A stretch of 64,000 bases of DNA from Mucilaginibacter sp. UR6-11 (GCF_020880695.1 NZ_JAJIWO010000008.1:124001-188000), one strand, 5' to 3'; numbered from the stretch's first letter, positions 1 to 8,691 are shown. Numbers and translations are program-made. The notes: generated from the sequence alone by a model not told the origin.

Positions 1-233
1 ACTTCGATGTTGTTCTTTTCAATAAACTTAAGCTCGGCAGCGGCCTTTTTCAACGCTTCATCAAAATTAAATTCGCGGATAGTTTTCTCGCCGATACCGG
101 GAATATTTAATAACTGATAAGGCCTGGCGTTAAACACCGCCTCGGCGCTGCCTAAATGGCTAACCATTATTTTACCTAAGGTATGGCCTATATTCTTTAC
201 AAAGGTTAAGGCTATCTGGTGCAGTTGTGACAT
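1..233 (-). CDS. dprA: DprA/Smf DNA-processing protein, N-terminal part (runs off window edge)
   Basis: This is the first ~77 codons of a gene read leftward, starting at the ATG complement at 231-233. The visible protein starts MSQLHQIALTFVKNIG and continues with a helix-hairpin-helix motif (LLNIPGIGEKTIREF) and FIEKNNIEV, which matches the N-terminal region of DprA proteins from Sphingobacteriaceae. DprA loads RecA onto incoming single-stranded DNA during natural transformation. The Rossmann-like catalytic fold lies outside the window, so the call rests on the N-terminal domain only. The gene is divergent from the BlaI-type regulator, with a 135 bp intergenic region. Confidence 0.72.
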   Translation of the reverse strand, partial: MSQLHQIALTFVKNIGHTLGKIMVSHLGSAEAVFNARPYQLLNIPGIGEKTIREFNFDEALKKAAAELKFIEKNNIE

Positions 234-300
234 AGTGTTTACGTGCAGCTAAAATAGAAAAACTTTGCTACTTTTTTTAGCATTAAATTATTTTCAAAAA

Positions 301-364
301 AACTACAAAAATAGTTTGCAAACTATAAAAATAGTTCTACCTTTATCTAACTATAAAAATAGTT
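301..364 (+). promoter_or_regulatory. Triple palindromic BlaI-type operator and promoter
   Basis: Three copies of the dyad AACTAT-N4-ATAGTT lie directly upstream of the BlaI-family gene: 301-316 (one mismatch), 321-336 (perfect) and 349-364 (perfect, ending 4 bp before the start codon). The first two also create a fused 16 bp palindrome, ATAGTTTGCAAACTAT, at 311-326. A TTTG at 315-318 and TACCTTTA at 338-345, 19 bp apart, resemble the Bacteroidota -33/-7 promoter, so repressor binding would cover both promoter boxes and the start. Autoregulation is inferred. Confidence 0.75.
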
Positions 365-368
365 TACT

Positions 369-746
369 ATGAACATTAAAGAATTAACCAAAGCCGAAGA
401 ACAGGTAATGCAAATATTATGGCAGTTAAACGAAGCCGTTGTAAAAGACATTATCGAAAAAATGAACGAACCTAAACCCGCCTATAATACCGTGTCGACC
501 GTTGTAAGGGTGTTGGAAGGCAAGGGTTTTATTGATCATAAAGCCTACGGGAACTCGCATGTTTATTTCCCGCTTATTACCGAGGCGCAGTACCGCAAGT
601 TTACGTTCGATAAAATGATGAGCAGCTATTTCAGTAACTCGTATGAGAGCCTGGTATCCTTTATTGCCAATGAGAAGAAGCTTGGCATTAAAGAGCTGGA
701 CGAACTAACCAAACTGATAGACGAATTGAAAAGCAAAAAAAAATAA
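369..746 (+). CDS. BlaI/MecI/CopY-family transcriptional repressor
   Basis: A 125-residue protein, the usual size of BlaI/MecI repressors. It has an N-terminal winged helix (LTKAEEQVMQILWQLNEAVV, then PAYNTVSTVVRVLEGKGF, about residues 6-60) and a C-terminal dimerisation region. BlaI proteins bind dyad operators as dimers and are inactivated by proteolysis triggered by a BlaR1-type M56 membrane protease. The next gene, 41 bp downstream, encodes such an M56 protein, so the two form a standard sensor-repressor pair. Three palindromes in the leader indicate autorepression. The inducing signal is unknown; in Bacteroidota most of these pairs are not linked to beta-lactamases, and none is present here. 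Confidence 0.92.
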   Translation: MNIKELTKAEEQVMQILWQLNEAVVKDIIEKMNEPKPAYNTVSTVVRVLEGKGFIDHKAYGNSHVYFPLITEAQYRKFTFDKMMSSYFSNSYESLVSFIANEKKLGIKELDELTKLIDELKSKKK

Positions 747-787
747 ATTAAACCACTACCTAAACCTTATCACTTAAACCTGAAATT

Positions 788-2989
788 ATGAACTGGTTGT
801 ATTATCTCGCGGAAGCCAACATTTACCTGGGGGTATTTTACCTGGCCTACCGCCTTTTTTTAACTAAAGAAACCTATTATCAACTAACGCGGGCATACCT
901 GTTGTTTGCCTGTGTTGCTTCATTTATCCTGCCGCTTTTACAAATAGGCGCTTTAAGGCCGGTAGAAAACGCGGTTACTACAACCGTAAATTACACCGTC
1001 CCTCAAGAGTATTATGCGCCGCGATACCATGAGGTGCAGCAACCGGTTAATAAAGTAAAAACTATCGCACCAGCTACTCCTGCTCTACCCCCTGTTGCAG
1101 TTGTTAACACATTACATCAGGCATCGCCCGTTGTTACCGAAACTAAACTTACACCGCAGGAATACTTAGTTTATGCCTATATAGCGGGTGCAGCAGTTTT
1201 ATTGATGATGCTAATAGTTAAATTGTACACCTTATTTAAGCTAACGCGCAAAGCCAAATTAACAGATCAGGGTGAATACAAACTGGTTTACCTGCCCGGA
1301 ACTAACACTGCTTTCTCATTTTTTAACTACCTGTTTATCGGCACCGATGCTTCGGGTACCGATACCATTATCAGGCATGAGCTGGTGCATATCCGCCAAA
1401 AGCACTCGGCTGATATTATGTTCCTGGAAGTGCTGAAGGTGGTCAACTGGTTTAACCCCTTTGTATACTTATTACAAAACAGCCTGAAAAACGTGCACGA
1501 ATATATAGCTGACGAGAAAACCGCGGCCTACGAAACTGATGCTCTGGCCTACTCTTCTTTTTTGGTGAACAACGCTTACGGGACAAGCGGCTCGTCTATC
1601 ACTCATTCTTTCTTTAATTATAACCTGTTAAAAAAACGAATCATCATGTTAAATCAGAAACGTTCGGGTAATTTGGCAAGGCTAAAATACCTGGTTATTA
1701 TACCTATATGCGCGGCATTATTATGCTGCTCTACACTGTCCTTCAGCAAAACTTATGCTTTGGTAGATCTGGACCCGATAAAAGGAAGTGGATTTAAGGC
1801 GCTCTCAAATAAATCGGCACATAAAACATATACTAATAAAAATGTGGTGGTTGATGAAGCGCCGATCAAATTATCAGCAACTGATAATGGTGACATTGCC
1901 CACTCAGGTTATAAATTTGAAGCTGATACCCTTGCCCTTGATAAAAATACAAGGATTGTTGATGAGGACCATCCGCCTATACCTATGGAAAGCGCGGGCG
2001 GCTATGATAAGCTAAACCGCTACCTGCTTAAAAACATCCATTACAAACCTGCCGGTGGCGACAAAGGCGGCCTGGTAGTAATAAGCTTTACGGTTGGCCC
2101 CGACCGCAAAATAACAGACCCTAAAATAGCCACCAGCGATGGCGAAGTTAGGGATAGCCTGGCGCTTAACGCTTTTAAGAACTACCAGGGCATTGTTAAT
2201 GATGATGAGGGAAAAACGCTTAAAATAGGCGTGTTTTTTTTCACTGATGATTATTCGATTTTTAAACGCCCGTTTGAGAATGACCCTGGCAACTCAGGTT
2301 GGGTAACGGTTACTAAGTATGGCTTTAACCCGCCGCGAACCAGCAAGGGATACGAGTATGCAGAGTGGTTTACAGGGGGGCATATGGTAAACGGCAAGCT
2401 TGAACCCACAGTATCCAAAGTACGCTTTTACGATAAAAATGATCAGGAACTAAACTACAGCACCGACACTGCTACCCCTGAGGATATAAAACTGTTAAAA
2501 AATAAATATGGATACGTTTTCCCGTCGAATGCTTACTGGGGCTTAGAAGGTGGTACAAAAAGTCATAATTATTTAGCAAACAGTATGGATGTTTATTCTT
2601 ACTTAAGTAAACCTTATACCGCTGAATTTTACAATCATATTCTCACCGAGCTTAAATACCCCGAAAAAGAAAAAAGCGAGGCCACACCGGGCGCGGTATT
2701 GTTAAAATTCGAACTGGATCAAAATGGCACTATTAGTGATTGGGCGGTAGCAAAAAGTGGTGGCGAGGATTTCGACCAGGCAGCGCTGGACGTAGCCAGA
2801 TCATTTGATGGCACCATAAATGATAAAGCCGGTGCCCACACCATAGCCGTAGTATTCTGTACCGTACAAAATGGCAAACGGCCAAAGGTTGACGAGAACT
2901 GGAAAAAAACAACCGGGTATGTGGGCGAAGTTGCCAGGGGCGAAAGCAAACCGATCATGATTTCATTCTCGATGCCTAAAAAACAATAA
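788..2989 (+). CDS. M56-family (BlaR1-type) membrane metalloprotease with two TonB C-terminal-like domains
   Basis: A 733-residue protein with membrane segments near residues 5-25, 36-56, 127-150 and 299-319. The zinc-protease motif HELVH is at residues 197-201, and the third ligand Glu238 is in the sequence VHEYIADE, as in BlaR1/MecR1. The periplasmic part after residue 320 contains two TonB-C-like repeats, roughly 410-475 (YLLKNIHYKP...GGLVVISFTV) and 610-680 (ILTELKYPEK...GAVLLKFEL), instead of a penicillin-binding sensor domain. It probably cleaves the upstream BlaI-type repressor on receiving an envelope signal through the TonB-like modules; the signal is unknown. It is co-directional with the repressor. 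Confidence 0.9.
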   Translation: MNWLYYLAEANIYLGVFYLAYRLFLTKETYYQLTRAYLLFACVASFILPLLQIGALRPVENAVTTTVNYTVPQEYYAPRYHEVQQPVNKVKTIAPATPALPPVAVVNTLHQASPVVTETKLTPQEYLVYAYIAGAAVLLMMLIVKLYTLFKLTRKAKLTDQGEYKLVYLPGTNTAFSFFNYLFIGTDASGTDTIIRHELVHIRQKHSADIMFLEVLKVVNWFNPFVYLLQNSLKNVHEYIADEKTAAYETDALAYSSFLVNNAYGTSGSSITHSFFNYNLLKKRIIMLNQKRSGNLARLKYLVIIPICAALLCCSTLSFSKTYALVDLDPIKGSGFKALSNKSAHKTYTNKNVVVDEAPIKLSATDNGDIAHSGYKFEADTLALDKNTRIVDEDHPPIPMESAGGYDKLNRYLLKNIHYKPAGGDKGGLVVISFTVGPDRKITDPKIATSDGEVRDSLALNAFKNYQGIVNDDEGKTLKIGVFFFTDDYSIFKRPFENDPGNSGWVTVTKYGFNPPRTSKGYEYAEWFTGGHMVNGKLEPTVSKVRFYDKNDQELNYSTDTATPEDIKLLKNKYGYVFPSNAYWGLEGGTKSHNYLANSMDVYSYLSKPYTAEFYNHILTELKYPEKEKSEATPGAVLLKFELDQNGTISDWAVAKSGGEDFDQAALDVARSFDGTINDKAGAHTIAVVFCTVQNGKRPKVDENWKKTTGYVGEVARGESKPIMISFSMPKKQ

Positions 2990-3193
2990 CACCAAAACCT
3001 TAGCACGTCACACCAATAACCTAAAAACAGAAGCTGACAATCCACCCGGCAGCCTCATGATTAACGAAGTTATTATACGGGGCTATATCAGAAAACCTTA
3101 ACCTAAGTATTATGAATCGCATTACAATTGATATATTTATGCTAAGTATAACCGGATTATTTATTAACAGGCATAACTTAATTAATTCGCATA

Positions 3194-4060
3194 ATGAGAG
3201 ATATAGCGGATATCATAGTTCAACAAGCAATAACAGCAATAGATTCTGGTAAGACAGCCGAACTGATGGAATTGATTGATCTCCACCCAGACCTGGTAGT
3301 TGACAGATTACAGAACAACGATGACGGTTATTTTAAAAACCCTTACTTGCTGTGGTTTGTCGCGGATAACCCTATACGGACTGACCAACTACGACACAAT
3401 ATACTGGATGTAACCAGGTCGTTGCTGCAGGTCGCCAAAAACAAAGCGCCAGACACCTATAAATACCAGGTTGATTACACACTTAGCTTAGTAGCATCTG
3501 GTCGTGTCCCACGCGATTGTGGTGTGCAGATTGCGATGATCGATTTACTAATAGATGCAGGGGCTTCGCCTAATGCCGCGATGGTTGCTCTGGCAAATGG
3601 CAATTTGGATGCTGCACAGCATTTGGTTGACCGCGGCGATAATCTCACGTTAGCGATAGCTGTTTGCCTGGAAGGTAAAGATGATATTAATCATTTAGCT
3701 GCATTGGCAAGTGAGGATGAAAAACTAACAGCACTTGCAACCGCAGCATTTTATGGAAAAGCAAATATGGTTAGGCGCTTACTGGAAACGGGTGTCAATC
3801 CTAATGGATTCCCGAAGGACAACAGCGGTTTCCATAGCCATGCTACGCCATTGCACCAGGCCGTAAGTTCGGGTTCATTAGATACTGTAAAACTACTGGT
3901 TGAGGCGGGCGCAAGTCTTTATGCCGCGGATAAAATTTATAATGGAACACCGCAGGGATGGGCCGCTTATCTGCAGTCTGATGATTCTAATGACGAATCG
4001 GGAAAAAGAAATTTCGGGTTGATTAAAAAATTCCTGTATACATCGGAAGAGGCACATTAA
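3194..4060 (+). CDS. Ankyrin-repeat protein
   Basis: A 288-residue soluble protein without signal peptide. Ankyrin-type helices are visible at about residues 112-147 (MIDLLIDAGASPNAAMVALANG), 178-206 (TALATAAFYGKANMVRRLLE) and 216-247 (HATPLHQAVSSGSLDTVKLL). The N-terminal third is less regular and may be degenerate repeats. Such proteins mediate protein-protein contacts; no partner or enzyme domain is visible. It stands alone: the upstream gap of 204 bp shows nothing recognisable, and a strong terminator follows 38 bp after the stop codon. Confidence 0.8.
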   Translation: MRDIADIIVQQAITAIDSGKTAELMELIDLHPDLVVDRLQNNDDGYFKNPYLLWFVADNPIRTDQLRHNILDVTRSLLQVAKNKAPDTYKYQVDYTLSLVASGRVPRDCGVQIAMIDLLIDAGASPNAAMVALANGNLDAAQHLVDRGDNLTLAIAVCLEGKDDINHLAALASEDEKLTALATAAFYGKANMVRRLLETGVNPNGFPKDNSGFHSHATPLHQAVSSGSLDTVKLLVEAGASLYAADKIYNGTPQGWAAYLQSDDSNDESGKRNFGLIKKFLYTSEEAH

Positions 4061-4097
4061 CTTTACTTCAACAGAAAACTATCATTTTTGATACTTC

Positions 4098-4126
4098 AAT
4101 GCCCGGCCGTTTGCCGGGCATTTTTA
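4098..4126 (+). terminator. Intrinsic terminator of the ankyrin gene
   Basis: A perfect 10 bp stem, AATGCCCGGC / GCCGGGCATT, with loop CGTTT, is followed by a T-rich tract. It sits 38 bp after the ankyrin stop codon. Confidence 0.85.
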
Positions 4127-4170
4127 TTTATCTTAGTATTCCATAACCCGCTTCATGAAAGTAATCGCAA

Positions 4171-4638
4171 TTGCTATTGGTCGGCTCGATATTTATCGGC
4201 ACACCAATTAATGCGCAAAACCGTGTCTTTAAAAACCCCGTTGTAGACACTATTGACAAATCTGAGCTTGAAGGATTTTATAAATACCGGGTAACTATCC
4301 GTTATCCGGCTGAATTGAGAGAGCAGGATATAGCAGGCAGAGTTACAGTTTCTTTTCAAATTGATAACCAAAACAAGGCTCAGAATATTGAAATAATTAA
4401 AAGCTCTAATCAGGGATTATCAGATGCCGTTGTAAAATTTGTTAAAAGCTATTTAATTCCATCATTGAAAAATCCCGGCGTCATTTATACATTATCAGTA
4501 TTATTTAAAATAGATAACGGAGGCGAACCTTATACTGTCACCCCTTCCCCTTACAATGATAAAACAACCGAAAAGTTAATTGATAATACATTTAGATTTA
4601 AGGAGATTAAACTAATAGGATACCATAAAAGATCATAA
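4171..4638 (+). CDS. Small secreted TonB C-terminal-like protein; signal peptide apparently frameshifted
   Basis: The body (IRYPAELREQDIAGRVTVSFQIDNQNKAQNIEI) is a TonB C-terminal-like domain of the kind found as free-standing secreted proteins in Bacteroidota. The open frame begins at TTG 4171 with the hydrophobic stretch LLLVGSIFIGTPINAQ but lacks the usual charged start. An ATG at 4155 encodes MKVIAIAI in another frame and stops at 4211. Removing one A from the pair at 4169-4170 would fuse MKVIA to LLLVGSIF and give a normal signal peptide. This points to a one-base insertion or a base-call error. A paralog at 5940-6332 shows a similar problem. Confidence 0.6.
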   Translation: MLLVGSIFIGTPINAQNRVFKNPVVDTIDKSELEGFYKYRVTIRYPAELREQDIAGRVTVSFQIDNQNKAQNIEIIKSSNQGLSDAVVKFVKSYLIPSLKNPGVIYTLSVLFKIDNGGEPYTVTPSPYNDKTTEKLIDNTFRFKEIKLIGYHKRS

Positions 4639-4712
4639 TCTTGCCGGGTATTTCAAACCAAAATCAAAATACACTGTTGCTTTATATATCATTTCAATTT
4701 AATGGAACGGTT

Positions 4713-5030
4713 ATGCGGTCAACTAAAAAGAAATCAGTCAAAAGGTCTACAGCTAAAATGTTGCTGGCCGGCGTTTTAAGTTTTGGTGTAAGCAGCGCGT
4801 TTGCGCAGGCCCCGCCGCCGCCACCTACCCCGCCGCCGCCGGGCGCGCTGCTGCAAAAGATCAATCCGTTTAAAAAGAAAAAAGCTACAAAAGCTGCTAA
4901 AAAGAATAACGACCTGGTTTTACCGGCAAACCCGCAGGCACCGCCACCGCCGCCAAATCCGGTTGATGTGATCAGGAAAAAGAAACTGCCCAAGCCGCCG
5001 GCACCGCCAGCCCTGCCAACTGGTAATTAA
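4713..5030 (+). CDS. Small secreted proline- and lysine-rich protein
   Basis: A 105-residue protein starting at ATG 4713; the open frame extends upstream to 4641, but that extension has no signal character. Residues 1-32 form a signal peptide (KRSTAKMLLAGVLSFGVSSA, cut after AFAQ). The mature part is low-complexity: three proline runs (PPPPPTPPPPG; APPPPPNP; KPPAPPALP) separated by lysine-rich stretches (NPFKKKKATKAAKK). No domain is recognised. It could bind cell-wall or outer-membrane components, or act as a flexible linker, but this is speculation. It lies between two TonB-C-like secreted genes. Confidence 0.6.
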   Translation: MRSTKKKSVKRSTAKMLLAGVLSFGVSSAFAQAPPPPPTPPPPGALLQKINPFKKKKATKAAKKNNDLVLPANPQAPPPPPNPVDVIRKKKLPKPPAPPALPTGN

Positions 5031-5092
5031 TTTTTAGATTATTGGATAAAGTTTAGCTATTTGGTATATTTATATAACCAATTAGCCTTACC

Positions 5093-5860
5093 ATGAAAAT
5101 ATTTTCCGCTTGTACAGCAGTTACTTTATTACTGACAAGTAATGTTATCGCGCAAAAGCTTCCCAATAAACAGGAGATCAGTTTTCGCGCTCCTTCAAAA
5201 TTAAAAATTGATGGCATTGCCAGAGAATGGGGCGACAGGTTACAGGCTTATAATAAAAGCACACAAATATTTTATGCCATAAGTAATGACGATAATAACC
5301 TTTATTTAATTGTACAGGCAAAATACGAGGAGATCATCAGCAAAATTATGCGTGGTGGTATCACTCTTGTAATCAATCATACTATAAATAAAAAAGACCC
5401 GCAACCAGTTACTATAACCTATCCTAATTTGCGGGGAAGCGATTTCTCGCGCGTGGCCAATGGCATTGCCGGACGATTTTACACCCAGCCCGACACCAGC
5501 TACAAACCCATGCCTATCACCGAACTTAATGACAGGATAAACTCAGGATCAAAAACTATAATTACAGCTGGCATTAAAGGGTTGGATAGCGATACGCTGT
5601 CAGTTTACAACACCGATGGCATAAAAGCCGCGGCGCAATTTGATAGTAAAATGCTATATAATTATGAGCTGGCTATCCCCATTAAATATCTAAATCTTGC
5701 GGATAATGGCGTTAATCCGTTTAGCTATCAAATTAAAATAAACGGCGAATCGGGCGAAAAAAATGCCCCGGTAGCTCCGGGAGAAAGCTACCCACCGCCG
5801 GTTGCTGCTAACAATTTAGCGACAACCGATTTTTGGGGCCAATATAAATTGACTAAGTAA
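5093..5860 (+). CDS. Secreted protein with a CBM9-like/DOMON-type beta-sandwich
   Basis: A 255-residue protein with a signal peptide (MKIFSACTAVTLLLTSNVIAQ). The segment at residues 36-75 (KLKIDGIAREWGDR, then IFYAISNDDNNLYLIVQA) has the pattern 'I-DG--EW----...Y---D--NLY' of family-9 carbohydrate-binding-like domains found in many secreted Bacteroidota proteins. No catalytic domain is present. The ligand is unknown. Its stop codon overlaps the ATG of the next small secreted gene by one base (TAATG), so the two are probably translated together. Confidence 0.6.
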   Translation: MKIFSACTAVTLLLTSNVIAQKLPNKQEISFRAPSKLKIDGIAREWGDRLQAYNKSTQIFYAISNDDNNLYLIVQAKYEEIISKIMRGGITLVINHTINKKDPQPVTITYPNLRGSDFSRVANGIAGRFYTQPDTSYKPMPITELNDRINSGSKTIITAGIKGLDSDTLSVYNTDGIKAAAQFDSKMLYNYELAIPIKYLNLADNGVNPFSYQIKINGESGEKNAPVAPGESYPPPVAANNLATTDFWGQYKLTK

Positions 5861-5939
5861 TGAGTATTTCAAGCAAACTTATTTTACTTTTCATTTTGGG
5901 GAGTTTAACATTAAAAGCGCAAATAATTCCACAGCGTCC

Positions 5940-6332
5940 GTGCCCTTGGAAACCTACTCCTTTGATAAATATATTGATCAAAACATTCGATACCCCGGGC
6001 CCGAACTTCGGGATGGAATAACAGGTGTTGTAATAGTTAGCTTCAGGGTTAATACAGATCATCGCGCCACAGATATAAAAATAGTGAACAACCCTAATGA
6101 AAACCTTATCAAATCGGTTATAACTGTATTAGAAAAAGCTCCAGCCACATTTGCTAAAAATGCAGGACAAGTGTACGCTATCCCTTTTTACTTTGAGGTA
6201 ACCGTACAGGATAACCATAAAATCCCCGACGAAACGGGTATTAAAGAAATACTAAGTAAATTAACTGCAGCGCGTATAATAGTACTAAAAAAGGTGAATG
6301 TTCGGGGTTTCTTTTATGCCGATTACAGGTAA
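5940..6332 (+). CDS. Small TonB C-terminal-like protein; signal peptide in a different frame
   Basis: The domain (FDKYIDQNIRYPGPELRDGI, then GVVIVSFRVNTDHRATDIKI) is TonB-C-like and paralogous to the product of 4171-4638. The open frame has only a GTG at 5940, in the middle of the expected mature protein. A clear signal peptide (MSISSKLILLFILGSLTLKA) starts at ATG 5860, overlapping the previous stop, but continues in another frame to a stop at about 6021. One missing C in the run at 5943-5945 would join both parts (RPCP then LETYSFDKYI). It is either a pseudogene by one-base deletion or a base-call error. Confidence 0.6.
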   Translation: MPLETYSFDKYIDQNIRYPGPELRDGITGVVIVSFRVNTDHRATDIKIVNNPNENLIKSVITVLEKAPATFAKNAGQVYAIPFYFEVTVQDNHKIPDETGIKEILSKLTAARIIVLKKVNVRGFFYADYR

Positions 6333-6354
6333 AACCCGCCTGTAAGCAATACAC

Positions 6355-6981
6355 TTACCCCTTCACATAGATCACCTGCTTGGTTTCAAAAAACTCTTCG
6401 GTAAAATGATCTTTCAGGTAGTATTGGGTAACTTTTAAGCCCGATTCTTTGATCTCATCGGCCAGGTCGCCGCCCTTAAGGTAAAGGATACCGCTGGGTA
6501 AGGTATTTTTTGAGGTGCGTGTAAATTTTCCTTTTATCCATGGATAAAACTCGCCCAGGCGGGTCACAGCGCGCGATACAATAAAATCAAACTTCTCATC
6601 CACCTGTTCGGCACGTAAATGCTCGGCACGCAGGTTTTTAAGGCCAAGGGCCTTTGAAACTTCCTGCACCACCTTTATTTTTTTGCCGATGGAATCAACC
6701 AGGTAAAACTTCGTATCCGGAAATAGTATAGCTAACGGGATGCCCGGGAAACCACCACCCGTACCCACGTCAAGCACGCTTTCGCCGGGTAAAAAAGGCA
6801 TTATTTTGGCAATACCCAACGAGTGTAATACATGACGCTCAAATAACTGGTCGATATCCTTACGCGAGATGACGTTGATCTGGTTGTTCCAGAACTCATA
6901 CAACGCCGGCAATTGTTCAAATTGCTGTTTCTGCGTATCGGTTAAATCAGGAAAATAGGTAAAAAGCTGATCAGATGTCAT
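6355..6981 (-). CDS. rsmG: 16S rRNA (guanine-527 N7)-methyltransferase RsmG (GidB)
   Basis: A 208-residue protein of the usual RsmG length. Residues 30-60 (EFWNNQINVISRKDIDQLFE, RHVLHSLGI) and the SAM-binding loop DVGTGGGFPG (71-80) are characteristic, as is FDFIVSRAVTRL further on. The enzyme methylates G527 of 16S rRNA near the decoding centre; its loss gives low-level streptomycin resistance in other bacteria. Its start overlaps the end of the sigma-factor gene by 11 bp, so the two are translationally coupled. Confidence 0.96.
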   Translation of the reverse strand: MTSDQLFTYFPDLTDTQKQQFEQLPALYEFWNNQINVISRKDIDQLFERHVLHSLGIAKIMPFLPGESVLDVGTGGGFPGIPLAILFPDTKFYLVDSIGKKIKVVQEVSKALGLKNLRAEHLRAEQVDEKFDFIVSRAVTRLGEFYPWIKGKFTRTSKNTLPSGILYLKGGDLADEIKESGLKVTQYYLKDHFTEEFFETKQVIYVKG

Positions 6982-7576
6982 CCCTGTTAAAACGGTTTAT
7001 AATATTACCAAGCAGGTACCTTGCCCTGAATAACTGTGCCTTAACTGTGCCCAAAGGCAGGTCAAGCTGCTGGGCAATCTCTTCGTAGGCCAGTTCATCA
7101 AAATAGCGCAGGGTGATCAGGTTGCGGTAACGCGGCGGCAAACTTTGTATCAGTAATTTAAGCTCTTCGGTTTGTTGCTTTTTTATAGAGGTTTCTTCGG
7201 GATTTAAAACGTCAGCCTTAATCTGCAGCGGTTTTTCGTCACCGTCCTCGTCTGTCATACCGTGTATAGAGGTAGTATGTAATTTCTTTTTGCGGATAAA
7301 ATCAATACAATTGTTGGTAGCAACCCTAAACAGCCAGGTGCTAAAAGCGTAATCGGGCTGGTATTTGTCCAGTTTTTCAAACGCTTTGGCAAAGGTTTCA
7401 ACAGTAAGGTCCATAGCGTCCTCTTTGTTGTTAACCATTTTTAGTACCATAAAGTATATGGAGTCCTTATACCGTTGCATCAGGTCGGCGTAAGCCTTCT
7501 GGCTCCCCTCCCTGGCTTTTACTACCAGGTAGAAATCGTTCTTCGCATTCTCGGTAAAATTGGAATTTATTTCCAT
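6971..7576 (-). CDS. ECF-type RNA polymerase sigma factor
   Basis: A 201-residue sigma-70-family protein. Region 2 spans about residues 28-98 (YADLMQRYKDSIYFMVLKM through FSTWLFRVATNNCIDFIRKK) and region 4 about 142-190 (LPPRYRNLITLRYFDELAYE, then GTVKAQLFRARYLL). It lacks regions 1.1 and 3, as ECF sigmas do. No anti-sigma gene is adjacent; it sits between a glycosyltransferase and rsmG and overlaps both, so expression follows the operon. Its regulon cannot be read from this window. Confidence 0.93.
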   Translation of the reverse strand: MEINSNFTENAKNDFYLVVKAREGSQKAYADLMQRYKDSIYFMVLKMVNNKEDAMDLTVETFAKAFEKLDKYQPDYAFSTWLFRVATNNCIDFIRKKKLHTTSIHGMTDEDGDEKPLQIKADVLNPEETSIKKQQTEELKLLIQSLPPRYRNLITLRYFDELAYEEIAQQLDLPLGTVKAQLFRARYLLGNIINRFNRDDI

Positions 7577-8691
7577 TGAGTAGTTTTTACAAAGGTGCCT
7601 ATTAGTCCAAAAACATTTATATAAATGTAGTAAACAAAATCAAGAAACGGCAAATACCAGAGTTGCGACCCCGCATTTAATTTCTTAAACGTTTTGCGGT
7701 ACACCAATAGTTGCAATATCCATCTAAAAAAAAACAAAGCCAATGCCAATAAAGGCTCAAAGTATACCGCAAGGCAAACTATAAAGAGCGTATAAAATAA
7801 AAATCCGCTTAAAGCATCAAAACTAAGCAGGCGGCGATGTTTGTTCCGGTATAATTTACCCACCCCCATATGGCGCTTTTTTTGCCGGTATAAAGCTAAA
7901 ATGCCGGTTTTGGCATCGGTATATACAAAGGTATCCGGGTGAATTTCAATAGTTGTGTTGCCGGCAGTTGCATTTTGGTTCACAAAAAGATCATCATCGC
8001 CAGACAGTACGTGCATATGCGCGGCAAAACCCTTGTTTGAAAAAAACAGCGTTTTGGTATAAGCCAGGTTACGGCCGATACCCATGTACGGGTCGCCGTT
8101 TAATGCTGCCGATAAATAGTTTATAGCCGTTTTAAGTGTTTCAAACCGGATTAACGAATTTAAAAAATTACCTGTTTTATAATAAGGCGAATAACCCAAT
8201 ACCAATTGCACATTGTTGTTTTTAAAGTGTGCAGCCATCCGCGTTATCCAGTTTGCCGATGCCGGTTTGCAGTCTGCATCGGTAAATAACAAATGCTCAT
8301 TTTTAGCAGCCTTGATACCTAAAGTCAGCGCGAATTTTTTGCCGGTTTTAAACCGGGCATGCTCCGTAATGGTAACTATTTTTAAGTGCGGATAAGTTTC
8401 CTTAAGCGCTTCCAGCACCTCGTCTGAATTATCGTACGAACAATCATTAACTACCACCACTTCAAAATCAGGATAGTTTTGCTGTAATATAAAGGGTAAA
8501 TTCTCGTTTAAATTCTTTGATTCGTTGCGTGCGCTTATAATTACAGATATTGGCAGATTGACTTCGGGCAACTCCGTGGGCACTTCATAAGCTGACAATG
8601 ATTTGTGACTGCTGATGAGGTAATATAACTGGATGATAAACACCAGCAAAAAAAGCACAAATAAAGCAAGCCGAATATATGTTTCCAACAC
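7567..8691 (-). CDS. Membrane-anchored family 2 glycosyltransferase
   Basis: A 374-residue protein with an N-terminal membrane helix (residues 5-27) and hydrophobic C-terminal segments after about residue 295. The GT2 core is present: PISVIISARNE (48-57), VVVNDCSYDNSDE (78-91), the metal-binding DAD (138-140) and a basic QKKRHMG motif in place of QxxRW. It transfers a sugar from a nucleotide donor to a membrane-linked acceptor on the cytoplasmic face; the product is unknown. The 3' end overlaps the sigma-factor start by 10 bp. Confidence 0.88.
   Translation of the reverse strand: MLETYIRLALFVLFLLVFIIQLYYLISSHKSLSAYEVPTELPEVNLPISVIISARNESKNLNENLPFILQQNYPDFEVVVVNDCSYDNSDEVLEALKETYPHLKIVTITEHARFKTGKKFALTLGIKAAKNEHLLFTDADCKPASANWITRMAAHFKNNNVQLVLGYSPYYKTGNFLNSLIRFETLKTAINYLSAALNGDPYMGIGRNLAYTKTLFFSNKGFAAHMHVLSGDDDLFVNQNATAGNTTIEIHPDTFVYTDAKTGILALYRQKKRHMGVGKLYRNKHRRLLSFDALSGFLFYTLFIVCLAVYFEPLLALALFFFRWILQLLVYRKTFKKLNAGSQLWYLPFLDFVYYIYINVFGLIGTFVKTTQWK

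Noticed and set aside
4155..6030. Programmed ribosomal frameshifting in the two TonB-C-like genes
   Set aside because: No slippery heptamer or downstream structure is seen and the two shifts go in opposite directions; mutation or base-call error is simpler.
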